This document shows, piece by piece, positions 42,651-53,461 of a stretch of DNA of 64,000 nt (its first letter is position 1; each line of letters opens with the position of its first letter). The translations under genes and the position numbers were made by a program. The notes under the pieces are model-generated. The model made no database searches. It saw only the letters and a program-made list of their open reading frames with translations, and was not told the DNA's origin. This stretch comes from Siphonodentalium dalli (lineage: Eukaryota > Mollusca > Scaphopoda > Gadilida > Siphonodentaliidae). The stretch is taken from the NCBI GenBank assembly GCA_032622095.1, contig CP136066.1, positions 183,620,716 to 183,684,715 of the forward strand, read 5' to 3'.

Positions 42651-43024
42651 TATTTATATTTATATACTTAAACTCATTGTCAACTGCTTTTTAGAAAACT
42701 AAACATTGTGAGAATCCGTTGACGGAGAGCGGAAAAACGCAATTTCACAGTAAAGTATACACATATGACGAAATGTCTTGTTTAGCTTGTAATGAATGTA
42801 GACGTGTTGATTTCAAGAATATCTGAAACTAACAACTAAGTTTCGATTGTGGATGATAAGAAATTAACAACACGGCGTTCTACCATAATGATATATTTGT
42901 GAGGTCGTGGGTTATGTAATCAGAGGAGATGAGTTTTAGGTACAGGGTAACAACACTGTTATAGGCCAAACAAATTGCTTGCCAAATCCGGATGTGCTGA
43001 ATAGTCAAGCAGTCGTTCGTGTCC

Positions 43025-44420
43025 GAATATTCCACCAGTACAAAACCTGGGAACTTTTGGGTGTTCTGACCCGTTCTGACAAGGGAACTTTTTATAACAT
43101 TGAACAAACAAGGAAGGGAATATAATTATTTCTTTTCTAACACTTGTTCCTCAACAATCTACTTCACGTTATATGGGGTGATCCTAGCTCGAGATTGAAT
43201 GCTTGTGTGCGAAGTTTGTGAGCCGATGTCGCCAATGTGTGTAAGCAAAGAAAAGCAAAAAAAGCCAGTCAAATCGTGCAATTTCAAGTTGGGACCTTAG
43301 TCTGCAGTGAAGTATATTACTACGGAACAGGTATTAACTAAGAAATATATTACCTGCACTGTGTTTAATGTTATACAATTCCAGGGGGCGATTCCGTTCA
43401 TTCAAAACGCTCAGGTATACAATGGGTAATCAAATTACAATGGGCAATGAATGCAATTACCGGGTGTAATTACGCCGGGCTACGCTCGCTGCACCTCCGA
43501 CCGAGGTTGTGTGACTGCGAGCGTATTGTAATGTGACGTCACTTTCCACGCGAAGATCGGCAAACTCCAGGCAGAAATATCTCCCATCGCTCCGCTGAGA
43601 TACCACTGCCATAATGACATTAATTGGTAAGGAATTCTTACGTGTTTTTAGTTCTTATGTTTTAGGATTAAAATTGTCTATGTCTGGCTCAGTTCATATT
43701 GTTCTTATCAATACCGAAAGAATTACCATTATTGCAAACTTTAAAAAAAATTTGGTGGTCAAAACAAGATAATAGGTGACTAAATAGTAGTAAATACAGT
43801 TCCGCGACGATATGTAAAAATATATTTATCGTCTGCAAAGTACACTCATTGTGGCAGTGATATCTCGCAGCGATAGCGTAGAGGGCGCTGTATGGAGTTT
43901 GGAAGATCGGTTGTCAACTGAGAAAGCACATGAAAAATATTTATGTAATGGATTAAATGAATTTTATTTTTTATGATTTGTCAAGATTATATGATATATA
44001 ATTCTCAAACATATAATGCACAATTTTTCCATAATTCAATTGGATGACAGTTAAAATTATTGATCCAAAGTTTTAGATACAGAGTGTCAATGTTGTTCTA
44101 AAATTAGGCATTTTGCTTGTTCGATAAAAGTCAAAATTCTCGTTAGTTTCATTGTGAATATCAAATATGTTTTGCTTCGTCTGTTCGACACGCCCAATGT
44201 GAGTTTTGTCAAATTTCCTCAATAAAAAATTATGTTTTGTGTGCATTGTAACTGTGCTGTTTTAGATTACTCCGGTCGCCAAAAATCATTTCCACTTTTG
44301 CCCAGGGTAATTTACCCATTATAGCACAGCGCAATAATTGGAATCGCCCCCCCCCCCCCCCTGTCCCAACATCAAAAAGTTCCCCGACAGTACGGGCTTT
44401 TGTACTGGTGGAATATGATT
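43025..44420. mobile_element. MITE family X, copy 2, split by a nested element
   Basis: Left end ATTCCACCAGTACAAAACC (43,028) and right end TTTTGTACTGGTGGAATATG (about 44,399). The internal order matches 29,919-30,355 and 55,495-55,862, but 43,383-44,361 is an insertion absent from both. Confidence 0.75.
43383..44361. mobile_element. Nested ~980-bp element with GGGGGCGATTCC ends
   Basis: Termini AGGGGGCGATTCC and GGAATCGCCCCC (extended to a 15-C run at 44,347-44,361). Inside, 43,554-43,620 and 43,850-43,912 are inverted copies (GATCGGCAAACTCCA... / ...TGGAGTTTGGAAGATCGG), and a TTACCCATTGT-type subterminal motif occurs at both ends. Non-coding. Confidence 0.75.
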
Positions 44421-45360
44421 TCTACGGGCGTAGTTGATATCCGGTCCGATTTGACACCAAATAAATAAGAATTTCCGTGGCAAATTTGCCGACTACAACA
44501 CAAAAGAAAAAGAAAAATATTCTTGTTATCACCATCATTCGTATCACACATGTATGCACCACGAAAATACATGATACTCATGATGTCCCAAATTGCATTG
44601 AGATCCGGTCACCCATGGTTGAGACATATATGCACGGACCGTAACTCATGTGAAAATAATTGGACAGAACCTATATTCGAACTTGGCCTGACTCTTTAGC
44701 TGGGAAATACACATATCATCTTTGGTTCAAATCAAATAATCCAAACTGGAGTTATTGATCGGAAACCAAAAATAATTAATGGACAGACAGACTGATTACA
44801 TAATACGATTCTTTTTCAAATTAAGCTTTTGTGCGATTGGAGAAATGACGCTCTTTATAAGGACGACCTTTGGATTTTTTGCTAACCTTATAACAATTCA
44901 AAACGAAAACGTTTTAAAACATAATCTTTTGAAAGTCTATATGGCTCATATGTGTGGCCATCCAAACATATTAATGACCTCATGGGTATTCGGTCATATT
45001 ATTTTATTATCTTCAAGCCCCAGAAAAAAAACAAACGCCTATTCCGACTCCAACGTTGACATTTTAGTGACCATCCATATATATACTGCATGCATGTATA
45101 TCACACCACGCGCTGAAACAACGAGATTTTAGATGGTCACGAAAGTGATCGCCTGCGAACTATCCTTGTGACCGCTTTGAAAAGCTGACTCACCCAGTGG
45201 ACATGTGCTCGTATAACCTTGTGACAGTAACGCATCAACATGACTAAACACTATTAAATTCTAACTATAAACTCTTCTCATCGAACACTTGATATTGCAT
45301 CTCACAAAATACTAAATCATCCCACGAATGTCTACTCTATATATCTACGCCATACAAAGA
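44421..45360. other. No gene seen
   Basis: A 117-aa frame at 44,779-45,132 has no motif I recognise, and no splice model supports it. Confidence 0.4.
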
Positions 45361-46115
45361 TCATATTCCACCAGTACAAACTGCCCGTTCTCGTGCAAAT
45401 AAAGACAACACGCGGGCTTATTTTATAATCGCACGAAATAAGGTCTTATTGGAATTATTTTTAAAACTCAAATACGATCTATATATATATATATGGGCCT
45501 GGACGCCGGTTATAAAACAGCCCTATATGGGAGACCGTATTGTGCTTATTTTGACGAGAACAGGTTGGAAAATAACACGAATAAACCAACTCACAGTTTA
45601 CCAGATGTCAGTCTGCATGCTCTCGTGAAAATAAGCGAAATCGTGGCATTATTTAACCTCAATGTACGCTCAATGTGAACCTAAAACACGTTTTTAAAAA
45701 CAGTCCAATTTCCATACGAAATAAGCCCGCTTTGGCATTATTTAATGTACATGTTTCGTCGACAAATGGACGCTCGAGATCTTTATAATGTGTTTTCACT
45801 TTGGCCAGGGACATTTAACGGAATATAACGGGTATAAGCTCAAATGTGGCCTTATTTCATAATCAAAAAGTCCAATATGAACCTATGTCAATATCTAGGT
45901 CCAATAAAAACCTATTTGCACGAGAATACGTTGCAAATCATACTATTTTCTCTGTGTTTTCGCTGTGCCCGCGCCATTCAACGGAATAACGGATATACAT
46001 ATAAGTCCATTATGGGCTTATTTCAGAATCAAATATTTAAGTCAATATGAATCTATATATGTCAATATTTAGGTCCAATATGAACATATTGCACGAGGAT
46101 GTGTTGGTAAAATAT
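45361..46115. repeat. Degenerate foldback-family repeats
   Basis: Two blocks (about 45,780-45,925 and 45,925-46,115) each hold GTGTTTTCxCTxTGxCC, CATTxAACGGAATAACGG and CTTATTTCAxAATCAAA, then TTAGGTCCAATATGAAC...TTGCACGAG. These are diverged relatives of the arm at 15.2-15.4 kb. A TA microsatellite is at 45,480-45,494. Confidence 0.6.
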
Positions 46116-46127
46116 GGGAACTATTTA

Positions 46128-47257
46128 ATGTTGTGACATGGGAGTTAATAGTTGAAAAAGCAGAAGTCATTGGTTCATTTATCCCATCACAGCAAATAAG
46201 ATACCACTGTCCTGTCCTAATCAAAATAAAAGCACCCCAAAAAGAAAAGAATGAGCTATTGGAAAGAATTGTTTGGAATTACTCAGATGCAAATTATGAT
46301 GCTATAAATAATCAAATTAACAAATGGAATTTCAGAAAGGAACTAAAAAACTTGCCCCTAAACCAAATAACCAATAAAGTAACTGGTGTAATAATGCAGG
46401 CTGTTAAAGAATATATGACACACAAACAAGTAAAAACAAGAAGTGATACCCCACCTTGGTTAACCTGTGGTATTAGAAAGTTAATTCGAAAAAGAAATTG
46501 GCCAAGAAAACACAAAATATAAATAACTGGGCAAAATTCCGAACTATTCGTAATGAAGTTGTAGATGCAATAAGGAAAGCTAAAAGTGACTACATATCTA
46601 AGAATGAAATAATACTAAATAATGAAAACACTGAATCTTCAATATGGTGGAAAACGATGAATAAATTTGTCATTTGTCATGAATGAAACTCATAAACAAC
46701 CCCCCCCCCCCCCCCCCCCCCCATTGTAGTCGGACGGTAGCTTCCTAGCAGACAACTTTCAGAAAGCTGAATGCCTTAATACTCACTTTTGTGAGATATC
46801 ATCATTAAATGATAAGAATAGATTAGTGCCAAAATTGGATCATGATAGGGGAAAACCCAAACTTGACCACTAAAATTAAATTATGATGATGTATTCACGG
46901 CATTAAAATCACAAAATCCAGCAAAACAATTGGACCCGACTCAATTAGCCCCAAGGTACTCAAATACTGTGCTGAATCCCTATGTGCACCGTTGTTACAT
47001 ATATTCAACATATTTCTTGAAAACTCATATTTTCCATCTTAGTGGAAACAAGCTAACGTTGTCCCTATCTTTAAGAAGGTGACCCAGCTATTCCCAGTAA
47101 CTACCGACCAGTATCATTACTCAGTTGCTTGTCAAAGGCATTTGAAAGATGCATATATAATAAAGTAATAACATTTATCCATGGACATAGGCTAATTTCC
47201 AATTTACAATCTGGCTTCACTGCAGGCGATGGCGCGGTATTCCAGTTAACGGATATA
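46128..47257 (+). pseudogene. CR1-like LINE, 5' part (upstream of 6.2-kb insertion)
   Basis: Reads the end of an endonuclease domain (QIRYHCPVLIKIKAP), a linker (PPWLTCGIRKLIRKRN) and WAKFRTIRNEVVDAIRKAK. After a 23-C run at 46,700-46,722 come DNFQKAECLNTHF, then SSKTIGPDSISPKVLKYCAE and LLHIFNIFLENSYFP (RT fingers), ending NLQSGFTAGDGAVFQL at the insertion point. Multiple frame breaks. The sequence continues at 53,462. Confidence 0.82.
46700..46722 (+). repeat. Run of 23 C
   Basis: Homopolymer inside the LINE 5' part; the longest such run in the window. Length may be affected by sequencing. Confidence 0.85.
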
Positions 47258-47888
47258 TGAGTCATTATCAATTTTTGTCAAAATTTATGTCCTCGGTGGA
47301 TGATGAGTGCACAATGCAACGTGTGGATCCCAACTATTGTTCCTAGTGTGCATCTCCATCACTGTCATAACATCCACACACAAATAAGCGTGATGTTCGG
47401 GTATATATGTATGTAATGGGCTCATTAATGGCCAGATTTGACCAAAATGGCCTGTCCCCAGGAAAATTTTACAGGCTAAAATCGAAATTTCGATATATTA
47501 ACTACATGCCACAGAGAAAATCCTCTGGCATATCATTAGTTTAGTTCTTGATATGAACTACTGTCACATATAAACCACCCAAGATTGAACTTAACTAAGT
47601 GAAAATTGCTCAGAAACTTTGTACCTCAGCATTTTGTCTCTCATGTAACGAAGTGCTATTTACTTGACATAATGACGTATCCCTGATATTTATAATCTCC
47701 GTATTTTGTGCTCCGTGACGCTGTGTATGTCACAATATCAGAAACGCATGTCGTCTGAATAAAAAAACAACTTGCGATAACACAATTATATAATAGGTAG
47801 GTTGACCCCCTCGCGTACTTTTCAAAGTCGTCTTTTATATAACGCATGTTTGTTCGCTATAACATATGTATAATTATGTTTCAAATAA

Positions 47889-48248
47889 ATGTTTCGGAAG
47901 CCACTGTGGTGTATTTTATACTTCCCTATTTTCGCCATACTGGAGGGAGAACTCACTGAATGCCGTGACCAGAATGGTCTGTACATCTCTACTGTAACGT
48001 TCTCTGTTGTAACAAGCCAAAACGTTACAGGAGAGACCAATACTGTAACGAAAGGGGAAGGATGCTGTTTACAGAGGCTGTTTGTGCGTGAACACATGCA
48101 ACACCAAGCTGAAATATATAGAGGGTGTAACTGGGGTCTTGTTCTTCTTTCAGATTACAAAATGTGTTTGATTTGGAAAATATTATCATTTTCGTGCGTC
48201 GATGTTTTGAATTTTCGTTACATGAAAGATATGTTTATGTTACATTAA
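47889..48248 (+). CDS. Small frame in the left arm of the 6.2-kb element
   Basis: 119 residues (MFRKPLWCILYFPIF... with a hydrophobic start, then a Thr/Val-rich stretch TVTFSVVTSQNVTGETNTVT). No family recognised. Several TGTAACG words in the region suggest repeat-derived sequence, so it may not be a gene. Confidence 0.2.
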   Translation: MFRKPLWCILYFPIFAILEGELTECRDQNGLYISTVTFSVVTSQNVTGETNTVTKGEGCCLQRLFVREHMQHQAEIYRGCNWGLVLLSDYKMCLIWKILSFSCVDVLNFRYMKDMFMLH

Positions 48249-49230
48249 AGATGTTCTTATGTGGTAAGTCGATTTTTCATTTCATGTGATTGTTATGAAA
48301 CCATGATAGCCGGGAGAAAACATCAATTATAACGAGACTGTTACTTTTTATTAGTTATTCCTTCGGTTGCAACATGATTCCGTGTACGATCTAACTCAAA
48401 TCGAGTGGCTGTTACAGTAAATACAACAATTGTTATCCAGAGGACATGCCTGTGGCATTTAATAATTTTTCTCTTTTCTTTGCCGCGGAAATATATCACA
48501 CGATATACATAATATTTAATTGGTTATGTTTGTCTTTCAACTCGAACTATTTTTCTGGTTTGGATAATAGTAACCTTTCTATTGTTAAATTTGGGAAATT
48601 AGTGTTACACGAGGGATATATGTATGTTATAGTAAGGATATTGATACGTTGGGAGTTGATTGGGCGTTAGGGGGACGTCTTTTAAACAATATGGCCATGG
48701 GGTAAAATGTATTATAATGAGTTCGCTAAGTTATAATAATCACGCGTGCCAATTCCTTCACGATATCACGTACGCTCTTCTGAAAGCATGTGTCCGTTAC
48801 ATTAAATACATCCAATGCTATGTGTACGATCTGCCTGAGTTTCCTGATGCCTCAAAGTTTCCAGTGTGCCGGGAAATATATCACATGATTTGCCAATGAT
48901 TGAGCAATACTTTATTTATCATTCACCTAGCAATAGTTCTTTGATTTTAAAAATATTACGTTTTCTAGCGTTGAGGTTTTGGCTTTATTGTTACACGAAA
49001 GATATTATTAAGTATATGTTAAGTATGTTCGTGTATGTTATGTCGATATTTTGTTTCAGGGAAGGCTTCCGAACTACGACAGTAGGAAGTAAATATATAT
49101 TATAATGCTTTTCGTTAGTTATATTAGTCGTGAGTGTTCATTGTGTGCACGATCGAACACAACTTGAGTGGTTGTTACAGAAATACAGCCAGTGTTATTG
49201 GAAGGACATGTTCTTGTAAATTGTTACTAC
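48190..49230 (+). repeat. Degenerate ~770-bp direct repeats
   Basis: GTGTACGATCTAACTCAAATCG...GGACATGCC (about 48,382-48,447) matches GTGCACGATCGAACACAAC...GGACATGTTC (about 49,145-49,212), and TTACATGAAAGATATG (about 48,219) matches TTACACGAAAGATATT (about 48,990), giving a period near 770 bp. Related inverted phrases (CGTGTAACACATATTA) occur in the right arm near 52,930. Confidence 0.6.
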
Positions 49231-49679
49231 ATATTGTCCCATATAGAAATGAATTGTGTCACGAACATTGAAAACAGTTAGCGGAACTATGAGGATTCAT
49301 CAATTGAAGTCGGTTACACCACTGAACATTTCTTTCAGAGATACTAACTGTGAATGTGACAGTGAGAGTGGTATTGGTAAGGGTCGTGCATTTAAAACTG
49401 CTAGTTTTGAAAGCCAGGTGAGCGAGACAGCACTGGTGGTAAAGGGGAACAGGATGCAGAAGTTTGTGTTGAAGATAGGGGTGAATCAGTAAGAGTTGCC
49501 CCTTGCGTTGAAGTTATTTGTGAGAACGTAGTTCCGAATAAGATATATGTGATTGATGAGAGCGACAAAGTTGCCGAGAATGTAGTTGTGCAAGTTGCAA
49601 AGAAATTCGAAAAGCGTATTGTGGCTCGGAGGAATGTGAAACGGTGTGTAAAGAGAACAAGTAATGTGAGAGGTGAATG

Positions 49680-50596
49680 TGGGGCGCCATCCCTGCAAAT
49701 ATTCGTTTTCGGAGATATCTCCTTGGATCCAAGCAGATATCTGCTCGCATTATGGATATATCTCTTCGGTTTCAATGAGATATCTGCTTGGAATATGGAG
49801 ATATCTCCTCGGAAATATTTTCAAGGAGATATCACCTTGAAACCGAGGAGATATCTCCAGAATGCGAGCAGATATCTGCTTGGATCCAAGGAGATATCTA
49901 CTTGGACCCAAGCAGATATCTGCTCGCATTATGGATACATCTCCTTGAAATATGTTCAAGGAGATATCTCCTTGGATCCAAACAGATATCTGCTCACATT
50001 ATGGAGATATCTGCTTGAAAATATTTCAAGGAGATATCTCCATATTCCGAGCAGATATCTGCTTGGATGTATTTCGAAAAAAATGGAAAAAAACGTATAT
50101 GTACTGACTACTGTGGAGAAATCATTAATATTTCATGGCCGCGGTTTTCCAAGGAGATATCTCCATAATCCAAGCAGATATCTGCTTGGAATATTTTCAA
50201 GGAAATATCTGCTTGGAATATGGAGATATCTCCTTGGGTCCAAAGAGATATCTCGTTGAAAACTATTTCAAGGAGATATCTCCATAATCCGAGCAGATAT
50301 CTGCTTGGATTATGGAGATATCTCCTCGGTTTCAAGGAGATATCTCGTTGGAAATATTTCAAGCAGATATCTCGTAGTTGCGATGAGATATCTTCTAGGA
50401 TCGAAGGAGATATCTCCATAATCCAAGCAGATATCTCCTTGGATCCAAGGAGATATCACCATAATGGACCATATTCCAAGCAGATATCTGCTAGGAATTG
50501 CAATTCCAAGGAAATATCTCCACGAAACCGAGGAGATATCTCCGAATTACGAGGAGATATCTCCGAAAACGAATATTTGCAGGGATGGCGCCCCAT
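49680..50596. mobile_element. 917-bp palindrome-array element (GATATC)
   Basis: Inverted ends GGGGCGCCATCCCTGCAAAT... / ...ATTTGCAGGGATGGCGCCCC, over 40 bp matched through CGTTTTCGGAGATATCTCC. Between them about 34 copies of a 12-bp palindrome GGAGATATCTCC or GCAGATATCTGC, every 20-27 bp, with self-complementary spacers such as TTGGATCCAA. One unique gap at 50,070-50,150. Flanked by AGGTGAATG (49,671-49,679) and AGGTGAACG (50,597-50,605), an imperfect 9-bp target duplication, which would suit a Mutator-like mobiliser. Removing it rejoins the host frame (NVRGERTCDG). Confidence 0.82.
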
Positions 50597-50639
50597 AGGT
50601 GAACGCACATGTGATGGAAGTTGGATTGCAAGGGATGAA

Positions 50640-51370
50640 GAGATACGCGAAGAGGTTGAGCAAGGTGGTAGCGCGGTTAATGAATGTTGTGAGTCGAGCG
50701 GTGTGCTGGTAGATGTGGGGATGAGTGTGAGAAGATGGAGGTTGAGGAACGAGGTAGCGTGGTTAATGAATGTTGTGAGTCGAGTGGACGTGTGCTGGTA
50801 GATGTGGCTGTGGGGGATCGGGAGATATGCGAGGAGACATGTGAGGAGATAGTGGTTGAACAAGGTGGTAGCGTGGTTAATGAATGTTCTGAGTCGAGTG
50901 GTGTGCTGGTAGATGTGGTTGTGGGGAGTCGGGAGATATGTGAGGAGATGGAGGCTGAGGAATGTGGTAGTGTGGTTAATGCATGTTGTGAGTCGAGCGA
51001 TGTGGTCGTTGAGGGTGAGGAGATATGCACGATTGCGGGGGCAGATCCAGTTTGTAGCGAGATTAGCGCGTTTGAGTTTGATTTTGCAGCGGAAGTGGTT
51101 GTGGGTGGCGAGGAGATATGTGAGCAGGTGGAGGTCGAGCAAGGTAGCGTGGTCAGTGAAAGTTGTGAGCAGAGTGGTGTGCGCGTCGATGTGACTGTTG
51201 TTGATGACGACATGTTGATGGAAGCTGGGTTAAACACGATTATTGCAAGAATTATGAGTCGAGCATGCACCAAGGTTCACATGTAGAGTTTGCCGCGGAA
51301 ATACGGGGCGAGCAGATATATGTAAGAAGACGGTGGTTGAGCAAGGTGGTATATCGTGGTTAATGAATGC
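50640..51370 (+). repeat. Coding minisatellite (about 82-200 bp spacing)
   Basis: GTGGTTAATGAATGTTGTGA phrases near 50,676, 50,758, 50,872, 50,970, 51,148 and 51,350. Each unit encodes VVNECCESSG followed by an acidic ICEE segment. The opposite strand is also open (frames of 198 and 228 aa), which is a shadow of the repeat. Confidence 0.75.
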
Positions 51371-51848
51371 GGCGTGCAGGATCCGGTGTAGTTTTTGGAG
51401 ATGGGGAGATATGTGAGGAGATGAAGGCTGAGAAAGGTAGAGGCGTGGTTGTAGAGGTAGGTCCGATGAGTGAGTTTTGTGCGAATGGAAAGGCAGATAG
51501 CATGATTCCTGGTGTGGATAAGTATGTACTGGTTGAGTATCAGAAATCCATATACCCTGGTATTGTAGAAGAAATGTCTGAGCGTGAATTGCTTGTTAAA
51601 TGCATGAAACGCGTTGGCGTTAAATATTCTAACTGCTTTTGCTGGCCGAAAAAAATGTAATGACTTCTTGGTATAATTATGATGAAGTGATCTCGTTTAT
51701 TCCAGATCCACAACTGATCGAGGGGTCTCATTCACATTTCGCTGTTGGGGAATGTGCATGGCCCGAGACTCGGCGATGAGTAAACTGTTTTAAAAGTTAT
51801 CATTACTTCACCTCACTAATATACTTTATTTTATATGTGAATATAATC

Positions 51849-51900
51849 ACAGGTCCCTAGAACAACAATTGTGGTCAATTTTTGTTCTGGGGACCTGTGA
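51849..51900. repeat. Imperfect 50-bp hairpin in the right arm
   Basis: CACAGGTCCCTAGAACAA and TTGTTCTGGGGACCTGTG pair over a 14-bp loop; TGAATATAAT occurs on both sides. Lies about 70 bp after the end of the coding region. Confidence 0.7.
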
Positions 51901-53459
51901 ATATAATGAAGGTGGAATTCGTGCTTGTAATGATGAATTCGAGCAACGTGCATCTGGATAGCTTATCTAACACCAGGAACATGTACTTATATTTATGAAA
52001 CATGGACATGCACTTGTTTTAATTTATCTCAACCGAGCACAAAGCTAAACGAGACAGGTATATACGAAAGGGATTCAAATATACAATGTGTGCTAATTGA
52101 CATGTATCCGGATAACTCCATAGCATATCCATGTCGTACGTTACTCGAATCTATCACAATAGTTTAACCTACACACAATATTCTTTATCCTTACATATTG
52201 TCCAGTACGCGGGCATCTCTTCACCACATAGTTGTATTATATTTAAACACAAACGAATGTTAGTGTACGTTCATAATATTTCATCTGATAAAGCAAAGGA
52301 TAGAGTGTTCACCCGACTATAACCAATGAATATCGTGTAACGACAATTTATTTACTATGGTATTCAGTTAACAATATTCGTTATACCATATGTGTACTAA
52401 ATGTGTAAAAAACACAGTTGGGCATTTATTATGAAAAGAAATTCCACAAATTGAACCTCGTTTTATATTATAGCCTGTATATATGCTATGCGCCTTTTTT
52501 GTCAATCGTGTAATCTTTACTGTAACGCACATCATATATTGATATAGAAATACGCGTCAGAAAACATCATTAAGTATTTGGGACATAAATTCTCGCGAGA
52601 ATCGCCATAATATTGAATTTGCTCTGATGCCAGTACATGATTATGATACCTAGATGTATACAAATGACATTTCGCATATGACTGTGTCAGTTGTGTAACG
52701 TTGTGGTCCTTACTGTAACAAAGCATATTCCTACATCGTATACCAAACGTCAGATATCTTAATTGTGTAGTTCGTCGCTGTATTTTATTTATGAATAACA
52801 GGTTTTATCATCTTGTTAGCATATTTCGTAACTCTGGATTTCGACATGACTTTTATACAGAAATTTATCAGAAATTGTCCACCCCGTAGCAAATATGTGT
52901 ATTTCGTGTTGCGCTGAAGTCCTTCGTGTAACACATATTATTTTGTCATCTATAAATGAAACGTTATATATTTCAATTCCAGTTTTGTTCAATAATTGGT
53001 GGACAAGGAGTGTCCAATTCAATATTATGTTAGAAAGTGTGTGACATTTAATTATCTTCATTTAATAAAGTTTAATGTTGTGTTGAAATTAAATTTTTCT
53101 GAGAAAAATGTGTTCCATTGTGGCCCCCATTGAAAACAAGCTATACAAAGGGTAAATATTTTCTCGATCTATGCATTACCGGTCAATACTCAATTCGGAT
53201 CAAAAAGTACTCAAATATCTCTTTTCTGAAAAATGATATACCAGATGATAATACTGTTACAGAAGAGACATAATTTCCAGACATCCACCATTCATAGCAT
53301 CATAAAATATCAGTGCTGGATGTTTAAGCTCGAACTTCAGTCGTTTCTTCCAGTGCAATAGCTATATATCTCGAAATGATAACAACTTTCCCCATTATCG
53401 GAACTAAAAAAATCCCATGTGGCATATCTGTAATTTTGACCAAAATTGATATTGACTCA
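51901..53459. other. Right arm of the 6.2-kb element, non-coding
   Basis: AT-rich; contains repeated CTTACTGTAACG / GTGTAACxTT phrases (52,507, 52,700, 52,925) related to the left arm. An 81-aa minus frame (52,816-53,061) has no recognised motif. Confidence 0.45.
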
Positions 53460-53461
53460 TA

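Larger units (their letters stand above)
49256..51779 (+). pseudogene. Cys/Glu-rich repeat-protein gene of the 6.2-kb element, broken
   Basis: Coding signal in several frames. 49,256-49,430: NCECDSESGIGKGRAF. 49,412-49,679: EVCVEDRGESVRVAPCVEVI and ENVVVQVAKKFEKRIVARR. The 917-bp insertion follows. The frame resumes in register at 50,597 (GERTCDGSWIARDEEIREEV) and enters about six repeats of GSVVNECCESSGVLVDVVVG plus REICEEMEVEE. A separate piece ends SVVSESCEQSGVRVDV...TKVHM-stop (51,286). The last piece, 51,367-51,779, has VLVEYQKSIYPGIVEEM, YSNCFCWPKK and, after a frame slip near 51,650, SWYNYDEVISFIPDPQLIEG to TGA. The YPG...WP...WY pattern resembles a small tudor/chromo-like domain I associate with uncharacterised invertebrate proteins. 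Function unknown. Confidence 0.5.
47258..53459. mobile_element. 6.2-kb element with TGAGTCA ends, inserted in a LINE
   Basis: Left end TGAGTCATTATCAATTTTTG (continuing TCAAAATT) and right end, inverted, TGAGTCAATATCAATTTTGG (continuing TCAAAATT): about 28 bp with few mismatches. TA lies on both sides (47,256-47,257 and 53,460-53,461). Removing the element with one TA gives an in-frame QLTDIYDHISNSLDNGKEVR, which lines up residue for residue with the usual CR1 segment before the motif A box. Contents: non-coding arms with degenerate ~770-bp repeats, a Cys/Glu-rich coding region (49.26-51.78 kb) and a nested 917-bp palindrome element. No transposase motif recognised. Confidence 0.75.

Noticed and set aside
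49681-50594. CRISPR-like array
   Set aside because: Repeat spacing is only 20-27 bp, units are 12-bp palindromes with self-complementary spacers, and the context is a eukaryotic transposon; there are no cas genes.
50456-51273. Minus-strand frames of 198 and 228 aa
   Set aside because: Antisense shadows of the coding minisatellite; composition is the reverse complement of the Glu/Val/Cys repeat and no motif is present.
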